64,000 nt of DNA from Alectoria sarmentosa (Eukaryota > Ascomycota > Lecanoromycetes > Lecanorales > Parmeliaceae): contig WOGZ01000039.1 of the NCBI GenBank assembly GCA_009733775.1, positions 1 through 64,000 on the forward strand, in the 5' to 3' direction. The notes under the pieces are model-generated. The model was given only the letters and a program-made list of their open reading frames with translations, was not told the origin of the DNA and searched no databases. Position numbers and translations under genes: made by a program. This document shows, piece by piece, positions 36,628-46,993 of this stretch; the first letter of the stretch is position 1, and each line of letters opens with the position of its first letter.

Positions 36628-39600
36628 ATGGCAACTGGCGAGGCAATAATTAAAAAAGCTCTTGACCAATTGAAGTCAACACTCACTCCCGAAGATGTTC
36701 GCACATTCTCCAACACATCCTTGGAGGACTTGTGGCGCGAGGCCCGGAAGATTGAGCAGGAACAAGGTGCCCGTCTGGACCTACGATTTATGCGTAGAAT
36801 AGAGCCTTTTCTGCGATCTTTGGAGAGCTACGCTAGCGTTATAGAGGTTTTTTGCCAAGGTTATGCGCCAATGGCCTTTATCTGGGTACGTCGAGGGCGT
36901 TGTATTTGATTTCCTGACGGCAGGACTGATCTTTCTTCCAGGGCCCAATCAAGTTGATGCTGCTGGTATATATGCTGATCTCCTAACTGGTCATGACTGA
37001 CTTATTGCATAAGTTGGCAAGAAATTATTCGAGTGTCATGGAAAAGATACTTCAGGCCTTTAGTGACATCGCCGACGTCCTACCAAGACTGGGCAGACTG
37101 AAGGCGACATTTCCAGAAGACACCAATTTCAACCAAGTGGTCGGACTGATCTATGGTGATATCATCGAGTTCCATCAGCGAGCATACAAGTTTTTCCGTC
37201 GCAAAGCCTGGCACGTCTGGTTTGCTTTCGATTGGGGGCTTTTTGAGCGCCGTTTTAAACTTATTCTCCAGAGACTGGAGTTACACTGCGATCTTTTAGA
37301 CAAGGAAGCCGCGGCCGCCCATTTTTCCGAAATGAAACAGTTCAGAGACAAGCGCCAGCTTGAAGAGGATGCATTCGAAGGAGAGAGAAAATATCGAATG
37401 GCCCTGGAGGTTTTCGGGTGGCTTTCAGCAGTAGAAGACCAGCAAGAAGAACATCTCCATCGTTTATCTGATAATCGCCAACCTGAGACCTGCAGCTGGG
37501 TCCTCCAAGACCCTCAGGTGCGACCTTGGATAGAAGATGACAGTGGAGATGGGATGCTCTGGCTGACTGGCATTCCTGGGGCTGGGAAAAGTTTTCTTTG
37601 CTCTCTGCTCGTCGAAAACTTACAAACTCAGCAGCATATCTCTACGCTGTACTATTTTTGTAGCCACCAGTCATCCAACGGAGATAAATCTGCCGTCATA
37701 CTGCGTACGCTTGCCAGACAATTCTTGCAACAAAATCCGGACATGGCGCCGCTTGTACATCAAGCATATCTTCAGAAAGGGTCGAATCGATCTGGTCCAG
37801 CTATGAGAAAGCTACTCACCCAGGTTCTGCCTACCTCTAAAGTTACTCGTATCGTCATTGACGGTATCGATGAAGGTGACCACGCAACACAACAGGAAGT
37901 TCTCAAGAGCCTTGTCGAGATACAACAGAGCGCAAATCATCATTGTAAAGTCCTTATTTCCAGTCGGGATGAGCCACAGATTCAGAAGTCATTGGCGGCC
38001 AAAACTCACTTGAATCTGGGAGAAAAGACTGTCGAAGGTCTCAGTCTCTACATCAAGGACAGAATCAAAGGGCTGCAGGCATCTTTTCCAGACATCGATT
38101 CAGCTGTCTGGGACCTCGCGGAGCAACGTCTACACAGCAAGGCGAAAGGGATGTTTCTCTGGGTCAGACTTGTGACAGATATGCTTAGCTACCAGACATC
38201 TGAATTTGAACTGAAAAATGCGATCGATCAGCTGCCAGAGGGATTGGACAAGGCTTATGGGGTCATACAGTCGCGCATCGATTCTCTGCGCCCAGTTCAG
38301 ATTCGGCAACGGGCCTTCAGTATCCTCTATTGGGTTTGTGTAGCACGTCGTCCAATCTCCCTTTACGAAGTCGCAGACGGAATTGTGTTACACCCAGGTC
38401 AAACAATCTTGAACAGGAGAACTAGAAGCAACAACCCCCAAAGAGACATCATTGAACTCTGTGCGCCCCTCTTAGAGACGTTGAAAAATGGAGTCCTCGA
38501 TCTGGTTCATTTTTCCGCAAGAGAGTATTTCGTCCACGAACAAAGTGGTCCTTTTATTGACGTTGCTAAAGCCCACCTCAACATCGCACTATCCTGCGTC
38601 ACTAACCTGACGAGCTGCTTAGACCTTGTACCACGAAAGACTCAAGGGATGAGTGAAGGGGACCTTGAGACTCGTGTTGTGCAAGGATGCTATGGTTTGC
38701 AGGCGTATGGCCAAGACTTCTGGGCTGAACACGTTCTGGCCTATCTAGGAGAAGTTGGGGATCAAGACGCTGATGCCAGAAAACTCATTGGCGCATTGGA
38801 AGGTTTCTCCCGGGTCTGGAAGCATCACGCACTCGACAATGTCTCGCTTCCTTCTACACTTCATACAGCTGAAGCCTCAGTAGGTCTTCAAAGTCTCCGG
38901 AAGTTTCCCACGCTTCACAGATTTATCTCGGGCTGGCTCCACTTTAAGTCCGAACTCAACAAAACGAGGCCAAAGTTCAACACACTGGACGCGCAAGAAC
39001 AGTGGAGATTGGGAACGGATGAGACGTTCCTCAGTCTGATTGATTCTCGCTTGTGCATGATTACAGAACGATTGTTGATGATGCAAGCAAGTCATCTGCC
39101 ATCGCATATTGATGAAGACGACTTCAAGCGTTTTGTTAGCCGATTCGTTTTTCCATGCAGATTCCAGGGTTGCAATCATCAGTATGATACCGCCCAAGAG
39201 CGTGATTCTCACGAAGTATCTCATGCCCTATCTTTTCCTTGTCTTCAGTGCGATTTCTCCGGACGAGGATTTAGATCACGCAAAGATCTAGAAAAGCACA
39301 CCCAGAGGTACCACATGTCCCCGGAGGATTTTGAGATACCGGATGATCTACACGCCATGGGAGAAGATTTCAGAGGAGGTCCAAACTCAATTCCCGGAAC
39401 TTTCCGAGTACTCTCAAACCGATCTGGATGCTGGACTGAACGAGGTCGCAGAGCTCTACAACACGGATTTCACCATGTTCTAGCAAGATTCGAGTCTGTA
39501 ACAAACGCTGCATTGAGAGACGCTGATGAGTCGGGCTCAAATAACGTTAGTTCTGCAAAGGCAATTGGGCCCAGACTAAGCCAAGATGCCAATGAATCAA

Positions 39601-41354
39601 CGACGATGATGAGCCTGGACTCTCTTCGGCGTAATGTCGAAGAGCTAAAGTATGAGAGTTTAGTAGACTTTAAGAATGATCTCAGTCTACTATCTGGAGA
39701 TCCAACAACATTCTCCAACGTAAGAGACAGACGAATTGACTCCTTCTGCGACGATGAACTCGAAAAGGCAATGTCCGCGTTCCCAGCCTTTGCCAACTTT
39801 GATCAGACAGCGTCCAATAGGGGGAATATTGCGGTGTTTTCAAGCAATAATACCGAGCAGTCCCAAGGCCATACCCAATCCCTCAATGAACATGAGAACG
39901 ACTTGGCTAGTCCAGAAGCCATGTCGTTTGGTACACGTGTACCATATTGGTCACAGTCAGAAGAGAAGCAGTTTCCGGAGCTCTTGCAACGATGCGGCCG
40001 AGACTTCTCGAGGATAGCTGATCATCTAAAGACTAAGACCCCTGAGGAAGTTGATCGGTACTTTGTCCATCTCTTGAGCATGGGAAACAGTGAACTATCG
40101 GTTTCGGCGGATCTTGCAGATGCCAGATTGCAGCGAGAAGCGGGTAGCACTGGACCCAAAATGGAATCAATAGACGCTGGATCTAAGATGCAAGCGCAAA
40201 ATGACCTTGCTCGTGAGGACTCGTCAGCTTTTTCGCAATGGAGCCAAAATTCTAGTGCGGGGCCCTATATTCCACAATTTGGAAACACCGAGATCCCTTA
40301 TCCTGTGGTCCAAGGCACCACGAAAGCGTCATTGAACGTGGAATCTGGCGAAAACATCGATGGACCTAAAAGTAAAAAACGGCGCCCCCGGCCAAGAGCG
40401 CTGTGTCCAGACTGCCCCGGAAATACGGACGGGCTGCGCGACGAGTATGCCTTGAAAAAGCACATAGAGCGCTCGCACACACCGACTCGAAAAGTCTGGA
40501 TTTGTGAGGATATTTCCATCGACAAGAGATTTCTCACCAAATGCAGATCTTGCTCAGCAAGCAGGCGCTACAGCTCCAAGCATAACGCTCACAAACATCT
40601 TCGCATGAAACATTTCAACAATCAAACATCACTAGAAACCTTGCGGAGGTGGATGCGAGAAACCGAGGAGCCGAATCCAAATATGAGAATGGCTTCGGCG
40701 AGGTGGATGCAAGAAACCGAGGAGCCGAATCCAAATATGAGAATGGCTTCGGCGGATTCTACATCGATCATCGGGCCCATGAAAAAGAAGCAAAAGACGC
40801 GAGGAACGACTATCTCTTTGCCGCCACTGAAGGATCACATTAAAAGCGCAAGAACTCTCCCTTCTATGATATTGAAAAAGAACACTCGAAGACGTTCAAA
40901 CTCAGGATCGAGCTCTGGAAGTTTGTCAAGTCTTGATGATCATCTGGATGAACATGATAACACCGATGCGAGAGATGCAACTCTTGCTCCGCCAGAGGCT
41001 GAGTTGTCTCAGAACGACGTTTTCCTCGAAGATATCTCCTTCGACAACTTCCTTCCAGGCAGCGCGAATGAAGCCCACTCGGTCAATAATGGAGGCCCAC
41101 CTCATCGGATCAATCGCGCATTGATCAAGCCTGACCAAGTCTCCAAGTTACCTAACCTTGATTCTTTCCGTAAGGCTGCCTGCTTGGATCAAGTCGAAGC
41201 GCTTTACTACGAACTCGACAATGGGTCTGCGGGTCGTTCCGATTACCAGGAAGCACTCGAAAGCCTGACCTCGCTTTCGAGGTTGTTGATGAGGAACTTG
41301 AAAGATTGGCGACGGGATTCGACGCTTGCGATGAATATCCCTTTCTCCTTCTAA
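36628..41354 (+). CDS. NACHT - C2H2 zinc finger - SANT-like STAND protein, 1,540 residues
   Basis: Exons 36628-36885, 36942-36965 (24 nt) and 37014-41354; introns of 56 and 48 bp keep phase. Residues ~20-200 are a DUF7708-type N-terminal region of fungal NACHT proteins (SLEDLWREARKIEQEQ, YASVIEVFCQGYAPMAFIW). The NACHT NTPase has Walker A LTGIPGAGKSF near 280 and Walker B RIVIDGIDEGD near 373. Two adjacent C2H2 fingers follow at about 806-862 (C-x4-C-x12-H-x3-H, then C-x2-C..H-x4-H), a SANT/Myb-like segment at about 1072-1115 (VPYWSQSEEKQFPELLQ), and another Cys/His cluster at about 1224-1300. There are no ankyrin or WD repeats. The sensor half therefore looks nucleic-acid or chromatin directed, suggesting a nuclear STAND NTPase. 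A recent in-frame 54 bp tandem duplication lies near the C-terminus (40647-40754). It is intact throughout, and divergent from the SNF2 gene. Confidence 0.88.
40647..40754 (+). repeat. 54 bp in-frame tandem duplication inside the NACHT-zinc finger gene
   Basis: Copies 40647-40700 and 40701-40754 differ at a single base (G at 40657, A at 40711). They encode the 18-residue unit RWM(R/Q)ETEEPNPNMRMASA twice. The near-identity indicates a recent event, and the reading frame is preserved. Confidence 0.9.
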
Positions 41355-41519
41355 TATCCAAAGACTGCGGGGCCGGGATCTTTTTCCGAAGTTCAGGTAA
41401 CAATATGGGCTTTGCACGCCTATTGATTGCATCTGCCACTACATGTTGCATTACTCTGCCAGAGACGGGAGAAAAGGGGGCGAAGATGCTGAAGCCTGCG
41501 AGATAAGATTAGGATATCA

Positions 41520-42172
41520 CATACAAATAATGAAATCTCTGATTCTATCAAGAAACGGCAGAACGGCTCTTGTAGCTGCCGAGGGTCGGTAAAAAAAGTC
41601 GTGGGACTTGCCAAGGCTTTTCTTGGCGGGACAAGTCCCACGACTTTTTTTACCGACCCTCGTGCTTGCTTGCGAAAGACGCTAGTTCCTGAAGGGGGCA
41701 AGGCTAATTCCTAACCCAAATGAGCCATGAGACTTACATAATCTTCCTCTTCGTCAGACCAGAAGATGATTGGCTCTGAAAAAAAGGTTCGTGCAGCTGC
41801 TTGCTCGCGAAAAGACGCTAGTTCGCCAGCACCTTCGGGGCACTTCATGAAACTGAGCCCTAGGTACAGGCCCAAATAAAGTCATGACGCTTACATAACC
41901 TCCCCTCACTGTCAGACCGGATGGTGATTGGTCCTGCAAGAAAGGCTCTTGCAGCTGCTTGTTTGCGAAAAGACGCTAGTTCGCCATCTCACCCTCACCG
42001 CCTTATGAGGCTCTAAGAACGAAAGTGCAAGAAGCAACGTCACCACTTGAGGCTCTGCAAAGATGCTCGCTGCTTACATAATCTCCACTTTCATCCTTCT
42101 CGTCCATGATTGGCTTTACCAGAACGACCTTCACGGCTGTCTGTCTGCTTGTGGGGAAAATGGCATCTAGGA
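41520..42172 (+). repeat. Right array of the ~100 bp inverted-bracket repeat (4 copies)
   Basis: Copies R1 41733-41829, R2 41890-41987 and the diverged R3 42073-42172 begin CTTACATAA(T/C)C and run to GCAGCTGCTTG..GCGAAAAGACGCTAG. They are the reverse complement of the units at 32229-32595. R0 (about 41520-41692) is a further, more diverged copy interrupted by the fold-back element. Period between R1, R2 and R3 is ~157-183 bp. Confidence 0.75.
41580..41662. mobile_element. 83 bp fold-back element (MITE-like) with 3-bp target duplication
   Basis: Arms 41580-41610 and 41632-41662 are perfect 31 bp reverse complements (start CGAGGGTCGGTAAAAAAAG). The 21-base spacer itself can pair CCAAG with CTTGG. 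It splits repeat copy R0. Sibling copies read AGCTGCTTGC.CGCG, while R0 reads AGCTGC, element, TGCTTGCTTGCG, so TGC is duplicated at the insertion point. This is a clean empty-site comparison within the window. Confidence 0.85.
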
Positions 42173-43902
42173 CTTTGACCGCTGGCCTTCGGGACAATTT
42201 TCCCAACAAAGACGACCGAATCCACCTACCCATTGAACAGACTTTTCTAAAACGGTATTCATTCAGAAAAGTCGTTTGGCGAAGTCAATAATTGCACACG
42301 TCTCTACCATGCCAGTCTGGCTGAGAGCTCAGCCTCAGACGCTAGTATCTCCCCGTGACGGCTTTGCACGCTGTTAATTAATTTACTGCGGTGCATAAAC
42401 TACTTCAAAGCTGTCATGGGCTGATTCTTTATCTTTATCTCCCAAGTTTCAATAATTAATTCCCTCACCGCTCAACTTTTGCGTTCAAAATCAGCTCGCA
42501 ATGTCTTAAGGGAAGGAACCCAAACAATGGAACGAGAATGGGTACGAGGGAGGTCCATGAAAGTGCCAAAATTAATGAGGCGGGGCTCCTGGACTCGCCG
42601 CTCCACTGAACAGTCTTTAGGGCCGCGGCATCAATGGCTGCAGGGCTGCAGTTGCAGGACATGACAAGGCACGCCAAGAAATTGAAACATCAAACGTTCA
42701 AGTATCGGCTTCTATCAACGAGCCTGTTGCAATACAATATTCAAAGCGATTTAGCATGCCTCTCCATATCCTACATACTGAGAGGTTGACCGTGTTTCTC
42801 AAACGCTAGCTTTACAACTCTGGCGGCTTCAGGCCATTGTGCAGACTCTCATAGGACCTACCAATCACATAATGTGCGGTTGCCGGACCACACACTCCGA
42901 ATTAAAGCCCTGCTCAAGGACCCTTTACCGGCTGGAATCACTATCAGACAGCGCCAGTATTGCGTTGTTCAGAAGACAGTCCGCAAGCACACTCATGTCG
43001 CAATCATCCTCTAGCAAGCTTCAGACCTCTAGGGCCACCTAAAGCTATGAGCATTGCTATCGTTCTGTATACCTAAATCCCTTTGCCTTGCCATCACCTC
43101 ATCTCCACACCCACCACAGCTTCTCTCCCACACATCACATCACATCCATCGCAACAGTCAAAACCATCGCACTCCCGCCACAATCATCTGGCCCCCCTCA
43201 ACAGTGCACCCGTTCAAAATACCACAGCTCAGAGCTCTTCTTTTCCCAAGCGCCTCTAGACCTGGCGAAATGCTCACTCCTGCGACACTGCGGCTGCCAA
43301 GTGGCGCACTGGCCTGTCCACAGGAACGTCTGATAATGCCAGTCCCTCGGACACCTGGCGAACCTTTCTCGTAGAGAAAAACGTTTCATTTGTGCACAGC
43401 TCGGCGCTGGGCAACGTATAGCATGCAGACCCAGTACGTGATTTGATCCATCAGCCCGGCCGGAATAGACGCGGCCTCTCAGCAAGCCCTTTATCTATTC
43501 CCTCCTCCTCACCCGGGTCCGAAAACAGGAGCTCCCACGTTCAACCTTTCAACCACCTCTTCAACTTGGTCCATTCGCTGCCCATGTATGAACACAAGAG
43601 TTGCAGCTTCACCACCCAACCCAGCAGACTGAGGCCAACCTCAAAGCGTCACCTATTACACACATCCCTAAATTGACGAATCGGCATCCCCGTCAAACAG
43701 AAACTTCGATGCCCGGATCACACCCGTCCCGGTTTCGTTTCAGTCCACCACACCGGATTCCGGCCCAATTGGGACTAGCGCATATCAGCGGTACTTCCCA
43801 AATCCTTTTCGCAGCACAGATTGTTCTCGTGTCTTTGCTACTCTCACATTCCTTCCAGTAAAAGAAACGTTCACCGTCTCAAGGTTCCCACATCATCCTA
43901 CC
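42173..43902. other. Intergenic region and 5' leader of the terpene cyclase-like gene
   Basis: 1.7 kb with no supported gene. From about 43080 to 43900 the plus strand is strongly pyrimidine-rich (CCTC, CACA and TCTC runs), typical of fungal promoters and 5' leaders. An isolated AGACGCTAGTATC near 42337 resembles the end of the ~100 bp repeat. Confidence 0.45.
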
Positions 43903-44767
43903 ATGGCTTCCTCAACCCCCTCTCCGCCATTCATGCTCGCCCGGATATTTGAGGGATACCACGTAGCAGTGCATGCAGCCGACGCCCGTCTCGATCCGCC
44001 AAAGAGCTATCTCCTCGTCCAGACATCATTGGTTCTATGCGCCGGCCTTCTGTGGACGATGGCCTATCTCTTCTATAGCATTCGGGCGTTTCGGGATCAC
44101 AAGTCTGCAATGCCCATTTACAGCCTGTATGTCACAGTCTCCAGGGAAAGAAAGATGGAAGTCGTGCTGATCAGCGTCACAGGTACGCATGTTTGGCATG
44201 GGAGCTCTTCTATTGGATTGTCTGCGCATCCACCTCTTTCGAGCGGTTTGGCTATGGTATATGGTTCGTTGCAGACCTGGTACATGCAGCCATTGTGATT
44301 CGATATCAATACGAGAACCGGAAATGGCAGGCTACGCGAGAATTGTGCCGTGGAGTTGGCTTCTTCTGCGTCGGCTTCTGGACGATATCCAGATTCAACC
44401 CGGACCATGAAAGCTCTGCCTTTTTCATAGGCTTCGTCATCCAGATCTCCATCAGCTATGGTAGTCTGTACGACATCGTTTGGGGCGAGGACATGAAGGG
44501 CCACTCCCTTGAGATCTGGTCCGTTAAGCCACATGCAAGCCATTCACGAGGCACCGAGTCGCTGATTAGAGTCACAGGTGCGCTCGGGTTCTAGGAACGA
44601 GCGTTTCGTTTCTTGCATTCGTGTGGCGCTTGTTGAACGCGCCGAACAATTGGTCTTACGTCGCCAGTTTTTGGACTACTATAATTATAAGTGCCTGGAT
44701 CTGGGGTGATATTTTGTATCTGTTTTTCTTTCTGAAGCGGAAGTTAAAGGATGGGAAGATGCTATGA
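43903..44767 (+). CDS. Pyr4/PaxB-family integral-membrane terpene cyclase-like protein
   Basis: Three exons, 43903-44126, 44183-44518 and 44578-44767. Introns are 56 bp (GTATGT donor) and 59 bp (GTCCGT donor), with all phases closing to 249 residues. About seven hydrophobic segments are present, as in the ~240-residue cyclases of fungal meroterpenoid and indole-diterpene pathways. The motif ACLAWELFYW places a Glu at residue 82 at the end of the third segment, and AWIWGDILY places an Asp at 231 in the last. These correspond in position to the two acidic residues reported as essential in Pyr4 (from memory). Such enzymes protonate an epoxide or olefin of a prenylated substrate in the ER membrane. 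No prenyltransferase, epoxidase or polyketide synthase is nearby, so it is an orphan. The substrate cannot be guessed; it could also be a non-catalytic relative. Confidence 0.82.
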
Positions 44768-45296
44768 AAGATGAATTAGCTTGCAGAATAGTGATGCTGC
44801 GGCACCAGCGGGAAGAGGCCGCAGATTGTCAATAACTACCTTCTCGTAGCTATAGCCGCGAAAAGGTAGAGTGCCATAATCAGACATACTTGCAGAAATT
44901 CACACCTCTTCAAAGTGATGTAGAAGAGCCATAGAGCAGTCGTATCAGGGATCGGGACTGCTGACAATCCGCAGACATGGTTCACAAATGTGGCCCTTCT
45001 ACAACGGTCCGAATTCGACAATTGATACTAATCACATGTATTTCGCTGCATTGACTTCTTCATTGACTGTCCTCGCAGCATTCCACCCCGCAAGCCAAGA
45101 TTTCTTGAGATCGCCAGAATGTATCCATGTGGAGTCAATAGCATCCAAAACGCGGAGGGCGGAAGGTCCTCGATCTTCCACGAGATATATCGATGGCAAG
45201 TTCGGATCCGTGTCCCGGTTCACTGCCTCGCTTAGGCAGAGAAGATGACTACTTAGCTGATATATCCGACTGCCCTCCCCTCGATCCTAGGTACTG
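44768..45296. other. Intergenic region between converging genes
   Basis: Convergent 3' ends of the cyclase-like gene and the unknown minus-strand gene. Only overlapping short frames are present. Nothing else is seen. Confidence 0.45.
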
Positions 45297-46172
45297 TCAG
45301 TTCAAGTCTACCGGCGACCTTTGGTCGAGCGGAGGCAACGGACCTTGCGATCTTTTGCAAAATCTCGAGATCAATTCCTCAGTGGCATATTCGACGTCAG
45401 AGAGCCTCATAATTTTCTTGTGATATTTCCACAATATCAGTCGAAGAATCTTGATTGCTGCTTCATGCCTCTTGTCTTCGTCTGGTATTGTTCTTATGGC
45501 CGCCAATTTTGCGGTTGTATTGTTGACACTCCTAACTCTTGGGAGGTTTGTTTCGGTGAAATAGACACACCCGGTTTGTGGGATCTCGGGAACTTCGAAA
45601 TCAATGACGTTACTTGGACGGAGTCGGACAGAAACAAGGTACAGTTTGCCGCTATCCGGGTCTATGCCTTTCACTCTGATCCGATAGAAGGACTTGGGGA
45701 AATCGAACGAGATTGTCGGGAAATGCTTATTAGCACGGGGAGATGTAAGCTCTAGGGCCACAGCGGCTAGAATACTCCTCTCCCTTGAGTGAAAGCTGAG
45801 CACGTGCGGCCATCTCTCCAAAAAACATGCTAGTGTGGACGCCGCCTGAAGAATAATTTCACGGTCCTGACTTTTCCTTCCAAAACTGAACTTGATGCCA
45901 CCTCTTTCTTTTCCCAATCGTCCATCCTCGTCCTTTGCATTGTAGACCGTCACCTGATTAAACCCGCTTTTGCTTTCGGTAATGGAGTACGTGAGTGCCC
46001 TGTCCTCGAAAGGATTTGAGGCAAGGATCTTGGCAGCATGGCTGAAGCGTTCGGCCTCTTCGGTTGGGCGGGACCGCAATGTTCGAAGGGTCACATTTTG
46101 GACCTTGGCCCTGAACACGGCTGCAGAATTGAGCTGCGCTGTCCTGATCGTCTTGAGGTAATATCCTGCCAT
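45297..46172 (-). CDS. Unknown protein, 291 residues, divergent from an NLR-like gene
   Basis: Single-exon minus-strand frame with an ATG in good context (G at -3, G at +4). I do not recognise a domain. The first ~90 residues are mixed, with charged helices (RPTEEAERFSHAAKILA). A middle part is richer in hydrophobic beta-like segments (KLYLVSVRLRPSNVIDFEV). The tail carries a basic, probably helical segment (AAIKILRLILWKYHKKIMR). There is no signal peptide or clear membrane span. Codon use and lack of stops over 876 bases favour a real gene. It is head-to-head with the HeLo-like/ankyrin gene across 821 bp, a layout seen for fungal NLR-effector pairs, so a partner role is possible but purely inferred. 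It could instead be a lineage-specific hypothetical protein. Confidence 0.65.
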   Translation of the reverse strand: MAGYYLKTIRTAQLNSAAVFRAKVQNVTLRTLRSRPTEEAERFSHAAKILASNPFEDRALTYSITESKSGFNQVTVYNAKDEDGRLGKERGGIKFSFGRKSQDREIILQAASTLACFLERWPHVLSFHSRERSILAAVALELTSPRANKHFPTISFDFPKSFYRIRVKGIDPDSGKLYLVSVRLRPSNVIDFEVPEIPQTGCVYFTETNLPRVRSVNNTTAKLAAIRTIPDEDKRHEAAIKILRLILWKYHKKIMRLSDVEYATEELISRFCKRSQGPLPPLDQRSPVDLN

Positions 46173-46993
46173 TGCTTATCACGCAGCGTCGAAGGCTGGT
46201 GTGGTGTGTCGCGATAGGAAGAATATTGACGTTCGAGAAGGGTTTAAATCGTGAGAAGGTTGTAGACCGTTTATACGGAGGAGAATCTAGAGACTCTAGC
46301 GAGCAATAAGAGACGACACCAGACGCTTTGTGGGCCTGGATGCTACCTCGTGACACCTCGGCACTCTAGGCGTCGAGGGCTGCGCCTGAATTAGTCCAGC
46401 GAGTTCTGGGTCAGGAGCAGGTGGATGAGAGAGCTGATTTGCGAGCTGCAGTCCTACGTAGAGTACCTTGCACAGGTCGTTCACCTGCCAAAGTAGCGTA
46501 CTTATACACATGAAAATGGGACCCAGGTACGAGAGAAGAGACACGGTAGCGCAAAGTGAATAAAGAATAAGTCTGCTACGTGTCGCGGCTAAGCCCGCCG
46601 CGCTTTCTTGATTGCGAGATCATCTTGTGAAATTTGGAAGTATTCGATGGATTGTTTAGAGTACTGTTGACCAGGAAGCCAAGAATGATCATTAGCCGGC
46701 CGGAAAATCAATTGGCCGAAAGATCGACGACGTCTAGAAATGACTTGAGTTCGCCACCTATGACATGGCGTGAAGAAAAAGGGGTACAGTAGTACATGTA
46801 CCATACACACACAAGCATCACTACCTAATGGATGTTGGAAGCCTTAATGCTTGCTCAGACGACAAAATTGATCAACTTGCATCTTGTATGTGTGCCCAAT
46901 GACTGAGATTGCCATAATTCCTGTATCATGCTTCCCTGCTGGTGATTACTCAAATGCGCATATCTTGTACCCTCCGCTTTTCTTTCGTTTACA
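46173..46993. promoter_or_regulatory. Divergent intergenic region, unknown gene / HeLo-like-ankyrin gene
   Basis: 821 bases between two outward-facing starts. The 60 bases before 46994 are pyrimidine-rich (TACCCTCCGCTTTTCTTTCG), like a fungal 5' leader. No repeat or gene is seen. Confidence 0.4.
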
